Numbered from the stretch's first letter, positions 51,236 to 60,565 are shown. The stretch is 64,000 nt of DNA from Halomonas ramblicola (GCF_030409215.1 NZ_JAUFPL010000028.1:152648-216647), one strand, 5' to 3'. Numbers and translations are program-made. The notes: a model not told the origin generated them from the letters alone.

Positions 51236-51257
51236 CGTTGTTGATACGCATTCTTGT
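51236..51257 (+). promoter_or_regulatory. Weak Fur-like site before fhuD
   Basis: TTGATACGCATTCTTGTC resembles the site upstream of fhuF (TTGATAACGATTCGCATT) but matches only about 10 of 19 consensus bases. It lies ~50 bases before the fhuD TTG start. Confidence 0.4.
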
Positions 51258-51303
51258 CTCGGCTACCTTACGGTCCCCCGCCCGCGACCCCACGGAGTTC
51301 GAC

Positions 51304-52185
51304 TTGAACGCTTCTCGCCACTGCCATCGCCGCCGCTTCGCCGGATGGCTGCTCGGCCTGCTGACCGGACTGTTCAGTGCCACCGGCCTCGCCGGCACGC
51401 CGCGCCTCGCCACCCTCGACTGGACCCTGGCCGAGACCCTGGTGGCGCTCGACGCCCCCCCCGTCGCCGTCGCCCAGGTCGCCGACTATCACGGCTGGGT
51501 CGGCGAGCCACGGCTGCCGGACGCGACGGTCGACCTGGGATTGCGTTCGCAGCCCAATCTGGAGCGCCTCGCCGAACTGTCGCCCGAGCGCATCCTGATC
51601 TCGCCGATGTTCGCCGCCCTGGCCCCGCGCCTGGAGCGCATCGCCCCGGTGGAGACCCTGGCGCTCTACACGCCCGAGGGCGATACCTGGGCCCAGATGC
51701 TCGATCTGACCCGGGAGCTCGGCGAGCTCGTCGAGCGTCCCGAGGCGGCAGACACCTTGATCGACACCACCGAGGCAGAGCTTGCCTCGCTGCGTGACCG
51801 GCTGCCGGAGCAGACGCGGCCCCTGCTGATCGTGCAGTTCATGGATGCCCGGCATGTGCGGGTCTTCGGCGCCAACGGCCTCTTCCAGGCGGTGCTGGAT
51901 CGCCTGGGGCTGGAGAACGCCTGGCGGGGCGACACCAACTACTGGGGCTTCGCACTGGTCGGCGTGGAGGAGTTGCTCGGCCTGGAGGCCCGCCTGGTGG
52001 TGGTCGAACCCTATCCGGAAGGCGTCGAGGAGAAGCTCGCCGCCAGCGGCCTGTGGCAGCGCCAGCCCAGTGTCGAGAATGGCAGCCTGATCACCCTGCC
52101 CCCGACCTGGAGCTTCGGCGCCCTGCCCTCGGCGAGTCGCTTCGCCGAGTTGCTGGTGGCGGCGTTGCCCCCTGGCCGGGAATGA
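51304..52185 (+). CDS. fhuD: Hydroxamate siderophore-binding protein FhuD
   Basis: Periplasmic binding protein for ferric hydroxamates, 293 residues. LATLDWTLAETLVALDAPPV, VADYHGWVGEPRLPD, VDLGLRSQPNLERLAELSPE and ENAWRGDTNYWGFALVGVEE follow E. coli FhuD closely. It starts with TTG at 51304-51306, preceded by GGAG at 6 bases; no ATG is available before the signal peptide. The N-terminus CHRRRFAGWLLGLL resembles a twin-arginine signal, as in E. coli FhuD. Its partners fhuB and fhuC are detached: fhuB is 0.8 kb away on the other strand and fhuC 9 kb away. Confidence 0.9.
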   Translation: MNASRHCHRRRFAGWLLGLLTGLFSATGLAGTPRLATLDWTLAETLVALDAPPVAVAQVADYHGWVGEPRLPDATVDLGLRSQPNLERLAELSPERILISPMFAALAPRLERIAPVETLALYTPEGDTWAQMLDLTRELGELVERPEAADTLIDTTEAELASLRDRLPEQTRPLLIVQFMDARHVRVFGANGLFQAVLDRLGLENAWRGDTNYWGFALVGVEELLGLEARLVVVEPYPEGVEEKLAASGLWQRQPSVENGSLITLPPTWSFGALPSASRFAELLVAALPPGRE

Positions 52186-52197
52186 CGGTGCCCATGA

Positions 52198-52977
52198 TCA
52201 GCGCTGGCGCTTGACTGGGCGATTCTCCGGCTCCAGCGGACAGCCGCCGCACAGCGGTTCATCGGGCAGGCGATACTTGAGACAGCAAAGCCGTCGCACC
52301 CTCGCCGGCCTCTCGGCGCCCACGTCGAGATAGCGCACCGGCTGATAGAGCGGATTGCGACGACCATCCGGCAGGGCGCGAAGTTCGAGAAAGCGCAGCA
52401 ACGGCTCGCCGGCACCCGGAAACTCGGGATGTTGCGAGCAGGTGCGCCCGGCATACTCGACGTAGTGGCCTAGATTGCTCCAGAACACCTTGGGCGAAAG
52501 CCCCGACAACGAGGCCAACGTCTCGATGAAAGGCTCGCAGAGCGCATCGAACAGCATCGCGAAACGCTCATGATCGGCTCGAGACGCCAGGGGGCGACCA
52601 CCATGGCATAGCCACAGCCTCACCACCTCGCCTCGCTCGCCCAATTCGAGACGCAGCCGCTCCGGCCGCACGGGTAGATCCACGCCGAGCAGCAGATTGG
52701 CCGTCAGGGTCGGAATCGCCACCAGGCTGAAGAGATACTTCGACCAGATCGAGATGGCCGCCTTGCGGTCGGCCCCCTCACCGAGGCTTGCCGTAAAGCG
52801 CCACAGCGGCTCACTCAGCGCATCGCGATCGAGCAGCGCGCTACCCGTCAGCGACGCGGCATCCGGCCGGCCGAAGCTCGGCGCCTTCAGGCCGTCGAGG
52901 GGAGGCTCGCGGTAGAACGCCAGCAGCGACTCGGCCACTTCATCCGAGCGAGCGGGGAGCGCCTCCATGTCCGTCAT
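52198..52977 (-). CDS. fhuF: FhuF-type siderophore-iron reductase (second copy)
   Basis: The 259 residues contain LSGLSPKVFWSNLGHYVEYA and LPDGRRNPLYQPVRYLDV, nearly the same as in the first copy, and end RLCCLKYRLPDEPLCGGC, keeping the CCx10CxxC cluster motif. The ATG at 52975-52977 has AGGAG 7 bases upstream; an ATG three codons later is possible. It is convergent with fhuD and follows fhuB by 31 bases on the same strand, so fhuB-fhuF form a unit. The divergent N-terminal halves suggest different partners or ferric substrates. Confidence 0.9.
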   Translation of the reverse strand: MTDMEALPARSDEVAESLLAFYREPPLDGLKAPSFGRPDAASLTGSALLDRDALSEPLWRFTASLGEGADRKAAISIWSKYLFSLVAIPTLTANLLLGVDLPVRPERLRLELGERGEVVRLWLCHGGRPLASRADHERFAMLFDALCEPFIETLASLSGLSPKVFWSNLGHYVEYAGRTCSQHPEFPGAGEPLLRFLELRALPDGRRNPLYQPVRYLDVGAERPARVRRLCCLKYRLPDEPLCGGCPLEPENRPVKRQR

Positions 52978-53008
52978 GGGGAATCTCCTGTCCAATCGAC
53001 GAATGCCG

Positions 53009-54994
53009 CTACAGTCGCCGCAGTCCCCACATGAAGTAGGCACCGCCGATCAGTGAGGCGACCAGGCCGGCGGGAATCTCATAAGGGAAGATGACCTGAC
53101 GGCCCGCCCAGTCGGCCAGCACCATCAGCAACATGCCCACCAGCGCCGCTCCCAGAAGGTGATGGCGCGCCCGGGAGAGTCCCAGCAGCCGCGCCATATG
53201 CGGCGCCAGCAGCCCCACGAAGGACAGCGGCCCCACCACCAGGGTGGCGCAGGCGGTGAGCAAGGCCACCAGCAACAGCAACACCAGTCGCGCCCCGTTT
53301 AGCCGGATGCCCAGCGCCCGGGCAGTGGGCGCTCCCAGCGGCAGGATATCGAGCCAGCGGGTGAAGGGCTGCGTGGCCAGAGCCAGCGCCGCCGCCAGGA
53401 CGCCCACCACCAGCGCGCTGGTGAGATCCACATAATAGGTGGAGCCTGCAAGCCAGGCGATGACCTGCTGCCCACGGGGATCACCGCCGGCCAGCATCAC
53501 GCTGCGCACCGCGTCGAACAGTGCGCTGACCGCCACACCGGTGAGCAGCAGGCGCTCCGGCACGAAGCCGCTACGGCGATTGAGAGCCACCAGAATCAGC
53601 AAGGTAACGAAGGCACCCAGCGTGCCGATGCCCACCAGCACGCCGCTCGTCGGCGCCGGAAGCAGGAAGATCCCTAGAATCAAGGCAATGGCGCAGCCGC
53701 CGCTGATACCCAGCACCTCGGGGCTGGCCATGGGATTGGCGGAAAGGCGCTGCAGTAGCGTGCCGGCCACCGCTAACATCAGCCCGCTGGCCGCCGCGGC
53801 CACGACGCGTGGCACGCGCCACTGCATCAGGCTCCAATTATCCGGCGACAGCCAATGCCAGCCGTTCACTCCCTGCCCCAGCAGCAGCCCCAGCGCTGCC
53901 GCCAGCAGCAGGCCGATGGCCAGGCGTATGAGCAGATGTCCCGGCGCGGGATACCGGTTGCCTAACGCCGCAGCCGGCTGTGGCGCACGATCGCCCTGCA
54001 GCCTGAGACGCGGGATAAGCCACATCAGCAGTGGCGCCCCCAAGGCGCCTGTGACCGCACCGGTGGGGATCAGCGTCGGCAGCACGCCGCTGAAGTGCTG
54101 CAGTAACAGGTCGGTGCTGGCCAGCAGGACCGCTCCCAGAAGCGTGCCCCACACCAGCCGCTCCCCCAGGCGCCGCGCACCGGCCAGACGCACGATATTG
54201 GGCGCCGCCAGCCCGATGAACCCGATGATGCCTACCACGCTGACGATGCTGCCGGTGATGAAGACCGCCAAGGCCAACCCGGCGAAGCGCAGGTATTTGA
54301 GCGATACCCCCAGGCTCTTGGCGCTGGCGTCATCCAGCTCCAGCACATTCATGGGGCGCAGCAGGAACCAGGCCGCCATGGCGCCGATGGCCAGGCGTGG
54401 CGCCAGGATCGCGGCGCCGTCCCAGCCGTTCTGGGCCAGCGAGCCGGCCCCCCAGATCAGCAGGCCCGACAGCGCCTCATGGTTGAACAGCAACAGCGCC
54501 GTGGACAGAGCGCCCAGATAGAGGTTGACCACCAAGCCGGCCAGCACCACTACGATGGGCGCCAGGCCACGCCGCCAGGCCAGCGCGAAGACAAGCCCGA
54601 CCGCCAGGCCACCGCCGGCCAGCGCCACCCATTCACGTCCCAGTGTCAGCAGCCCCGGCGCCAGGAGCGTCGCCGCCATCAGCGCCAGGTTGGCCCCCGA
54701 GGCCACGCCCAGCGTGGTAGGCGCCGCGAGGGGATTGCGCAGCACCTGCTGCATCAACACACCGGCCAGTGCCAGCCCCGCACCGGACAGCAAGGCGACG
54801 GTCAGCCTCGGCCACCAAGTGTAGTGAAGCAGCAACTCGCTGACCTCCTCCAGGGATGGCGAGACCAGCGCCTTGACGCCCAGCGCCACCCCCCCCTGGG
54901 CCTGCAGCCCAAGCCAGAACAGCACCACCAGCGGCAGGCTGAGCAGCCAGCAGGTCATCGCCGGTGAACCACGCCGCAGCGCATACCCTGTCAT
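53009..54994 (-). CDS. fhuB: Ferric hydroxamate ABC transporter permease FhuB (fused double permease)
   Basis: Inner-membrane permease made of two FecCD halves in one 661-residue chain, the hallmark of FhuB. Half one has [20 protein letters not shown] and [20 protein letters not shown]; half two has [20 protein letters not shown] and [18 protein letters not shown]. The ATG at 54992-54994 is chosen; a GTG at 55000 is an alternative. It should work with FhuD (51304) and FhuC (61043). An internal part is duplicated at 61852-62100. Confidence 0.92.
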   Translation of the reverse strand: MTGYALRRGSPAMTCWLLSLPLVVLFWLGLQAQGGVALGVKALVSPSLEEVSELLLHYTWWPRLTVALLSGAGLALAGVLMQQVLRNPLAAPTTLGVASGANLALMAATLLAPGLLTLGREWVALAGGGLAVGLVFALAWRRGLAPIVVVLAGLVVNLYLGALSTALLLFNHEALSGLLIWGAGSLAQNGWDGAAILAPRLAIGAMAAWFLLRPMNVLELDDASAKSLGVSLKYLRFAGLALAVFITGSIVSVVGIIGFIGLAAPNIVRLAGARRLGERLVWGTLLGAVLLASTDLLLQHFSGVLPTLIPTGAVTGALGAPLLMWLIPRLRLQGDRAPQPAAALGNRYPAPGHLLIRLAIGLLLAAALGLLLGQGVNGWHWLSPDNWSLMQWRVPRVVAAAASGLMLAVAGTLLQRLSANPMASPEVLGISGGCAIALILGIFLLPAPTSGVLVGIGTLGAFVTLLILVALNRRSGFVPERLLLTGVAVSALFDAVRSVMLAGGDPRGQQVIAWLAGSTYYVDLTSALVVGVLAAALALATQPFTRWLDILPLGAPTARALGIRLNGARLVLLLLVALLTACATLVVGPLSFVGLLAPHMARLLGLSRARHHLLGAALVGMLLMVLADWAGRQVIFPYEIPAGLVASLIGGAYFMWGLRRL

Positions 54995-55098
54995 ACCCAC
55001 CGCCCCTGCCGCCGCCGCGGTGCTGTCTCCTGCCGTACCCTACCGTCGATCATGCTTGTTTCCCTTGTGCCTCGCTGGCGCATCCGCGAGACAGATAT

Positions 55099-55118
55099 TA
55101 AATGAAAATCGTTATTGA
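55099..55118 (-). promoter_or_regulatory. Fur-box-like operator of fhuB-fhuF
   Basis: On the minus strand AATAACGATTTTCATTTAA matches the Fur pattern at about 12 positions. It lies ~105 bases upstream of fhuB, in the gap after the FhuD-like gene. Confidence 0.55.
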
Positions 55119-55142
55119 TTAAACCGAGTTCCTCACCTGCCT

Positions 55143-56075
55143 TCATCGACGGCTCAGGGGCCGAGCGTCATCGGCCGATAGGACCTCGACCAGCGATTCC
55201 GCAAAGCGCATGGCCGAGGGTATCGCACCAAAGACCCAAAAGTTGGCATCAAGCAAGGTAGTGTTGCCTGTCTGAACGCTAGGCAACAGGCTCCACAATT
55301 CACTTTTCATAACATCTTCCTGAACGGCCCTTCTGCTGGACAAGTGGGAGGTATCAACGACAACAAAATATGCATGTATTTTGAATAAATCATCAATACT
55401 GATGACTGAAAACCCCCATCGATTGGTTGGACCATCCCAGGCATTATCTAGATCGATTCGATCGATCACTGTTCCCGGTAGGCTATTGTGGCCATAAACC
55501 CTGACATGCCGCTCGTCAAGGAATTGAATGATTAACAATGGATCCGGAAAGGCACTGATGGTTTCTCGCAGGTTGCTCATATGCTCATCGGCTTGAGAAA
55601 TCAATTGGAAAGCTTCTTGCTCCCTTCCCGCAAACAGGCCAACTTCCTTGGTGAACTCCACCATTCTGTCCCAGCCCATCAATGAACTCTCACGGTAAGG
55701 CGAGAGCTGTTCTACAGGGGCTATTTTCGACAAACCCTCCTCTAAACGAGTGTATTGCGGCGGGGATAGCACACCCTTTACATCCATTGAAAAAATAAGT
55801 TCCTTGTTTGGGTAGGGGTTGATTCCTATGTTCACAAGACTGGAAGGAGTTGAGCCTTCTCCAAGCCAGCTCCGATAGTTGTTCTCTCCTCCCATGGCGA
55901 CCAGCAGGTCAGAAAATTCGAAAAGCGTTTCGGCGATCGCGAAATCAAGGGTTACGATGTAGCCTTCCTCCCTGTCTTTCTGCCCCAGCACGGGGGACGA
56001 ACTTAAGGAAGCGGCTGCTATCAAGACAAGCAGCAAGACTCTTTGTTTTAGCATGATCGGTAGGCTGTAAATCAT
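55143..56075 (-). CDS. Second FhuD-like siderophore-binding protein, low GC
   Basis: The 310-residue precursor has a hydrophobic signal (VLLLVLIAAASLSSSPVLG) and a FhuD-like body: YIVTLDFAIAETLFEFSDL, LLIIQFLDERHVRVYGHNSL, LDNAWDGPTNRWGFSVISID and VFGAIPSAMRFAESL. It is a diverged paralog of the 51304 protein. By eye the gene is close to 50 percent GC, against roughly 65-70 percent in its flanks, so it was probably acquired recently. The ATG at 56073-56075 has a weak AGGCG; an ATG at 56054 gives a tighter signal peptide. A terminator separates it from the receptor gene upstream. Confidence 0.85.
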   Translation of the reverse strand: MIYSLPIMLKQRVLLLVLIAAASLSSSPVLGQKDREEGYIVTLDFAIAETLFEFSDLLVAMGGENNYRSWLGEGSTPSSLVNIGINPYPNKELIFSMDVKGVLSPPQYTRLEEGLSKIAPVEQLSPYRESSLMGWDRMVEFTKEVGLFAGREQEAFQLISQADEHMSNLRETISAFPDPLLIIQFLDERHVRVYGHNSLPGTVIDRIDLDNAWDGPTNRWGFSVISIDDLFKIHAYFVVVDTSHLSSRRAVQEDVMKSELWSLLPSVQTGNTTLLDANFWVFGAIPSAMRFAESLVEVLSADDARPLSRR

Positions 56076-56120
56076 TTTGAACGCCTGGGCAGGATAGTGA
56101 GCCTTGACAAGGGTCGCAAT

Positions 56121-56155
56121 GAAATAAACCAGTGCGGAAGGCCAATCCGCACTGG
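56121..56155 (-). terminator. Rho-independent terminator after receptor gene 56165-58573
   Basis: A perfect 10-base stem (TCCGCACTGG at 56146-56155 with CCAGTGCGGA at 56129-56138) with a 7-base loop is followed on the minus strand by TTTATTTC. It should separate the receptor transcript from the FhuD-like gene. Confidence 0.82.
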
Positions 56156-56164
56156 CTTCGACGC

Positions 56165-58573
56165 TTAGTATTGGTAGCGCATCGTCAGCATGAAATTGCG
56201 TGGTTCGCCATAATAGTTGTTGCGAGTCCTGGCTCTCAGTGTTGCAAAGTAATCTTTATCTGTCAGGTTGTTCCCCATCAGGGAAAAGTCTAGATTGCGA
56301 TTGAGGCGGTAGCCAATCAAACCCGAAAATACGGTATATCCACCTTGTTCCCAGCGCGTATCGCCGGCTTCCGCGAAGATGCTGCTGACATAGTTGAGTC
56401 CCGCTCCGACTCTCCATCCCTGATCAGGGTTATCGGAGAAGCGATAGCGTGCCCATAGCTTGACATCATGCTCTGGGGTATCGGTAGAAAATGAACGGCC
56501 TGCTTGTTCAGGGTCGTTTACGAACTCTGTCTGTGTATAGGCATAGCCTGCCGAAATATCCCAGCGAGGCAGTGGGCTACCGCTAACCTCCATCTCGAAG
56601 CCTTCACTCTCGACTTTCCCTTCGGCAAGGGAGAAGCCAGGGTTGGCCGGGTCGGCAATGGCGCGGTTCTGATCGGTAATGCGGAAGACTGCCGCATGCC
56701 AGTTGACCGCCCCGTTCGAGTGCTCACCTTTCAGGCCCAGCTCGAGCTGCTCACCGGCACGTGGCTCGAGGAAATCGCCATTGACGGCCTGTGAGCTCTG
56801 AGGCTTAAAAATCTCGGTGTAGCTGGCATATGTCGAGATTTGATCGTTTATGTCATAAATCAAGCCTGTATAGGGCGTGAACTCACTGTCAATTTCGAAG
56901 CTATTGGATGGATTCAGTCGGTCCTTGGTTTCCCACCAGCTCACACGGCCGCCCGCAATAAACGTCGTGCTATCAAGGATGGAAAGCCTGAGCTGACTGT
57001 AGAGGCCTGTTTCTTCAGTCCTGGTATTGGTGGTTTCGTTAATATCGAATGTGGGCTTTGGCGTATCGGGGTCAGGGTTGGCCAGATTGCGCTGTATAAA
57101 TTGAGGGTCACCGGATCCCCAGGAAAATTGGTTTTTGGTGACCCTGTGACTGGCGCCAACCATCAGGTCATGGGTGTTCCCAAAAAGATCAAACGGGATG
57201 GAAAGTGTTGCGTCGACAAAGCTGTCTTCACGAGGGTTAAGGGTGCGCCATTGCCAAATGGTAATATCATCCTTACTGGATACGGGAAAGGTGACCCCCG
57301 CGCTACTTTGTTGAGCATCGGCTTCACGCTCGATATGGTTTGCGAGGAGACGCAGGTTTCCTCCACTATCGAACCGGTGTTCCAGCTCAGCAAAATAACG
57401 CTCGATGCTCTCATCTTTAACATCCCAGAGTGAGCCATGGAAGTTTGAACGATCAATATCCAACAACCGACCATCGGCAAGCTGCGGGAGGCCCATATCC
57501 GGTCTGGACTCACCGGATTGGGCCATGATGCCGACGGATGCGGTGGTACTCGGAGTGATGTCGTACTCCAAGGTGCCGTATCCTACGGTGTTTTCGATAT
57601 AGACATGATCCTTGAAATGGTTTCTATCATCATGCACACCGACGAAGCGACCGCGGAGCCTGCCGGATTCATCCAGCGCCCCAGTGACATCGATCTCACC
57701 ACGGTAGGTGTCCCAGGAACCATATGTCAGGGCCGCTTGGAAGCCGAACTCCTCCCGCGCGCGCTTGCGCACCAGGTTGACGGTTCCACTGGGTTCGCCC
57801 GAACCCTGCAGTAGCCCCGCCGGGCCGCGCAAGACTTCCACGCGATCCAGCACCGCTGTATCGAACATGGTATCGGTAACGCCGATCGCGCTTGCGACGG
57901 GGCTCCCATCGAGTAACAAGGTATCTATGTCGTACCCCCGTGACCTGAAAGTCGATGCGGTGGGGCCGAAATTCCTCGTTGCGATACCCGTGGTTTGCCT
58001 CATGACGTCATCCAGCGTCGTCATGTTCTGGTCATTCATGCGCTCGCGAGTGATGACGCTAACGGACTGGGGTGTCTCGCTAAGTGACAGCTCCTGTTTA
58101 CCGATCGTGACCCGGTTCGAGGTGTAAGAATCACTTCCTTCAGTAACGCTCCCCCTATAGCGGTCTGCCGCCACCTCTATAGTGGATAACTCGATGTCGT
58201 TTGGCACCTCCTCCAACCGATAGCTGCCATCGGCACGGCGCACTGCCGCAAGGCCGGTGCCGGCCAGCAGGCGGCTCAGGCCTTCCTCTACACCGTAGCG
58301 GCCCTGAAGGCCGACGGTCTGCTTGTCGGCCGTCAGCGAGGCGTCGAAGGCAATCTCGATCCCGGCGGTAACGGCGAAGCGGTTGAGCGCTGAATCCAGG
58401 CGCCCCGCCTCGATAACGTAACTGTGCAATTGCTGGGCAACAACGTCCTGCTCCGCTTGCGCCAGGGCCGTCGCAGGCAGTCCTCCGGCCAGGCTGCCGG
58501 CCAGCAGGCTGCATTGGATGGCTCGCGCCAGGGGAGTGCGCATGAAGCGTGATTGCGCTTTCTGTGTCGTCAT
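56165..58573 (-). CDS. TonB-dependent siderophore receptor with STN signalling domain
   Basis: An 802-residue FpvA/FecA-type transducer. After the signal sequence (LLAGSLAGGLPATALAQA) comes an STN domain near residues 48-120 (FVIEAG-like YVIEAGRLDSALNRFAVTAG, then YGVEEGLSRLLAGTGLAAVR) that would contact FecR. The plug (SETPQSVSVITRERMNDQNM, LDRVEVLRGPAGLLQGSGEP) and barrel ending MLTMRYQY follow. The STN-coding part is GC-rich, while most of the barrel-coding part (about 56165-57700) is visibly AT-richer, so the gene may be a recombinant. Start ATG 58571-58573; upstream in-frame ATGs at 58645 and 58612 are alternatives. Confidence 0.9.
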   Translation of the reverse strand: MTTQKAQSRFMRTPLARAIQCSLLAGSLAGGLPATALAQAEQDVVAQQLHSYVIEAGRLDSALNRFAVTAGIEIAFDASLTADKQTVGLQGRYGVEEGLSRLLAGTGLAAVRRADGSYRLEEVPNDIELSTIEVAADRYRGSVTEGSDSYTSNRVTIGKQELSLSETPQSVSVITRERMNDQNMTTLDDVMRQTTGIATRNFGPTASTFRSRGYDIDTLLLDGSPVASAIGVTDTMFDTAVLDRVEVLRGPAGLLQGSGEPSGTVNLVRKRAREEFGFQAALTYGSWDTYRGEIDVTGALDESGRLRGRFVGVHDDRNHFKDHVYIENTVGYGTLEYDITPSTTASVGIMAQSGESRPDMGLPQLADGRLLDIDRSNFHGSLWDVKDESIERYFAELEHRFDSGGNLRLLANHIEREADAQQSSAGVTFPVSSKDDITIWQWRTLNPREDSFVDATLSIPFDLFGNTHDLMVGASHRVTKNQFSWGSGDPQFIQRNLANPDPDTPKPTFDINETTNTRTEETGLYSQLRLSILDSTTFIAGGRVSWWETKDRLNPSNSFEIDSEFTPYTGLIYDINDQISTYASYTEIFKPQSSQAVNGDFLEPRAGEQLELGLKGEHSNGAVNWHAAVFRITDQNRAIADPANPGFSLAEGKVESEGFEMEVSGSPLPRWDISAGYAYTQTEFVNDPEQAGRSFSTDTPEHDVKLWARYRFSDNPDQGWRVGAGLNYVSSIFAEAGDTRWEQGGYTVFSGLIGYRLNRNLDFSLMGNNLTDKDYFATLRARTRNNYYGEPRNFMLTMRYQY

Positions 58574-58675
58574 GAAGGTTCCCGTTGAACGATGCGTTTT
58601 GTGTGTCTGCATCTCCTCTTCCGAACGAGAATGGGAATCCCTCAATCGTCCACGAAGCTTTTTCGGCTTCCTGCT

Positions 58676-59659
58676 TCAGCTATCGCTGCGAGGCCGAATG
58701 GTGACCCATAGCGGCGTGCGGTAGACCACCTGAAGCGACAGGGCATCGGCGAGGCTGGCCAACGCCCGGTCGGTATCCTGCAGCGAGAACACCCCACTCA
58801 CCCGCAAGTCCGCCACCTCGGGCGCGTAGCGCACCACCCCGTGGCGGTAGCGCGCAAGCGCCTGGGCGAAATCGGCAACGCGCATGCGCTCGGCCACCAG
58901 CCGGCCTTGAAAACGGGCCAAACCGGCAGGATCCAGCGGTTCCGATGACGACATCCGATCCGCACTCATGGCCGCCTGCTGGCCGGCATCGAGCATCACC
59001 CGTTCGACGCTTCCCCGCCGCTCGAGCGCCACCCGCCCTTCATACACGGCCACCCGCGTGCTCTCGGCATGCAGATGCACGCTGAACCGTGTGCCGAGCG
59101 GATAGGAAGCGCCTTGCCGCGTCATGACGACGAGCGGACGCTCATCCGGCGCCTTCGCCGTGATGGTCAGCAGCTCGCCACGCATGAGCCGAATCCTGCG
59201 CTGCGTCGCATCGAAACGCACGTCGATGGCGGTATCGCTCCCCAGCCGCAGTTGGGTGCCATCGCTCAAGGTCAGGTCGCGCATCTCACCGATGCCGGTG
59301 GCATGGTCAGCGAACTGTCGCTGCCACTGAGGGGTGCGTGGCAGCCCAAGGCCCAGACCGCCCAGCAGCACGGCGAGGCCGCCCCACTGCAGCAGGCCAC
59401 GCCGCGACAGCCCACGCCCCGTTTCGAACAGCTCGCTGCGGGCGGCGTGACGCGGTAACGCACCCAGTTGACCATCGAGCGCCTGCAGCTCCTGCCAGGC
59501 ACGCTCATGCTCCGGCGATGCTTGCCGCCAGAGCTGGCAGGCCCGATGATCGGACTCGCTGGCATCGTCGCTCCATAACCGGGCCATCCACAAACTGGCC
59601 TGCTCGACGATGGCAGGATCGATCGGCTCCCCGAAAGCTGAAGTGGCATGGCGGTTCAT
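58676..59659 (-). CDS. fecR: FecR-family anti-sigma factor / signal transducer
   Basis: Inner-membrane protein that relays receptor occupancy to its sigma factor. The 327 residues have the cytoplasmic anti-sigma part (DPAIVEQASLWMARLWSDDA, WQELQALDGQLGALP), a TM near 88-106 (GLLQWGGLAVLLGGLGLGLP) and the periplasmic FecR domain (LTLSDGTQLRLGSDTAIDVR, GTRFSVHLHAESTRVAVYEG). The C-terminal SLQVVYRTPLWVTIRP is typical. It is translationally coupled to fecI (ATGA) and lies just before its STN receptor. Confidence 0.92.
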   Translation of the reverse strand: MNRHATSAFGEPIDPAIVEQASLWMARLWSDDASESDHRACQLWRQASPEHERAWQELQALDGQLGALPRHAARSELFETGRGLSRRGLLQWGGLAVLLGGLGLGLPRTPQWQRQFADHATGIGEMRDLTLSDGTQLRLGSDTAIDVRFDATQRRIRLMRGELLTITAKAPDERPLVVMTRQGASYPLGTRFSVHLHAESTRVAVYEGRVALERRGSVERVMLDAGQQAAMSADRMSSSEPLDPAGLARFQGRLVAERMRVADFAQALARYRHGVVRYAPEVADLRVSGVFSLQDTDRALASLADALSLQVVYRTPLWVTIRPRSDS

Positions 59660-60180
59660 GGCGGGGACTCGTGCATGGCACGATGGCAGACCAACAGCGC
59701 CCGGGCGATGTACTTCTCCACCGAGGAAACCGAGACCCCCAGCACCTCGGCGATCTCTCGATAGCTCAAGCCGTCCAGCCGGCACATCAGGAATGCCCGG
59801 CGCGGTTTGTCGGGCAACTGATGCAGTAGTGCATCGATCTCGACCAGCGCCTCGACAATGAGGGCACGCTCCTCGGGCGACGGGGCCTGGAGTTCGGGCA
59901 GAAGGCTCAGGGTTTCCAGATAGGCGGCCTCGATACGCCGGCGGCGATAGAGATCGATCACCAATCCCTTCGCGATCTGCGTCAGGTAGCGGCGCGACTG
60001 CTCCGGAGCCGGCGTCGCACCACGGCGCAACACGCGAAGGTAGGTGTCGTGGGCCAGGTCCGCGGCAGTATGAGAGCAGCCCAGCCGGACGCTCAGCCAG
60101 CGTCTCAGCCAACCGTGATGCTCACTGTATAGAGTATCGAAGGCCGCCTGCCGTGAACGCGGTTCCTTGAGAGAGACCAT
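59656..60180 (-). CDS. fecI: FecI-like ECF sigma factor
   Basis: The 174-residue sigma-70 family protein has region 2 (LYSEHHGWLRRWLSVRLGCS, AADLAHDTYLRVLRR, YLTQIAKGLVIDLYRRRR) and region 4 (LDGLSYREIAEVLGVSVSSV, EKYIARALLVCHRAM). It is the classic partner of the FecR downstream and should transcribe the STN receptor gene when a ferric siderophore binds. Confidence 0.94.
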   Translation of the reverse strand: MVSLKEPRSRQAAFDTLYSEHHGWLRRWLSVRLGCSHTAADLAHDTYLRVLRRGATPAPEQSRRYLTQIAKGLVIDLYRRRRIEAAYLETLSLLPELQAPSPEERALIVEALVEIDALLHQLPDKPRRAFLMCRLDGLSYREIAEVLGVSVSSVEKYIARALLVCHRAMHESPP

Positions 60181-60240
60181 GGCCCACCGTCATCGCTTGT
60201 TCTCACCGCTCCGGATGGCGGCACTTACGACCAAGAAATT

Positions 60241-60261
60241 AAATGATAATACATCTCAATT
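60241..60261 (-). promoter_or_regulatory. Fur-box-like operator of fecI-fecR
   Basis: ATGATAATACATCTCAATT contains an exact GATAAT arm and a degenerate second arm, in an AT-rich segment 60 bases upstream of fecI. Iron repression of the sigma/anti-sigma pair is expected in this family. Confidence 0.55.
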
Positions 60262-60527
60262 CAATATAGTCCGACCAGAGACGGTACCCCATCGGGGCCC
60301 TGCCCTCGCCCCCGCCTCGGACTCGGCAATCTGTCGACAGGACTTGCCCTGCAGTTGATAGGCATGCGCCCTTCGTCGCCGTCGAGACAAAGCGGCCGCT
60401 TGAGCAGGCGCGAGCATCCGGCGCCAGGTCGTTGGCGATTTCACCACAGCCCAGACCACCGACATGACGCTAGGGCGATCCCGGCTCACCGCCCCTCTGC
60501 GTTTGACATCTTGGGTGTCATCATCAA

Positions 60528-60548
60528 AAATGCAAATATATCTCATTT
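60528..60548 (+). promoter_or_regulatory. Fur-box-like operator of the 133-residue protein gene
   Basis: A palindrome-like AAATG...CATTT site (60528-60548) with an AT-rich centre, GCAAATATATCT. It ends 17 bases before the ATG of the 60566 gene, close to where a -10 box would be. Confidence 0.5.
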
Positions 60549-60565
60549 AGGTTTAAGGTGTTCGC

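Larger units (their letters stand above)
60181..60565. other. Regulatory gap between fecI and a small iron-regulated gene
   Basis: This 385-base divergent gap has two AT-rich islands, each with a Fur-like site (60241-60261 and 60528-60548), and a GC-rich centre. A 96-codon minus-strand frame (60256-60546) runs through it but has no SD, begins in the second Fur-like region and encodes an Arg-rich, low-complexity product, so I do not call it a gene. Confidence 0.5.

Noticed and set aside
60256..60546. A 96-codon minus-strand frame between fecI and the 60566 gene
   Set aside because: No ribosome site, Arg/Ala/Ser-rich product without motifs, and overlaps both presumed operators.
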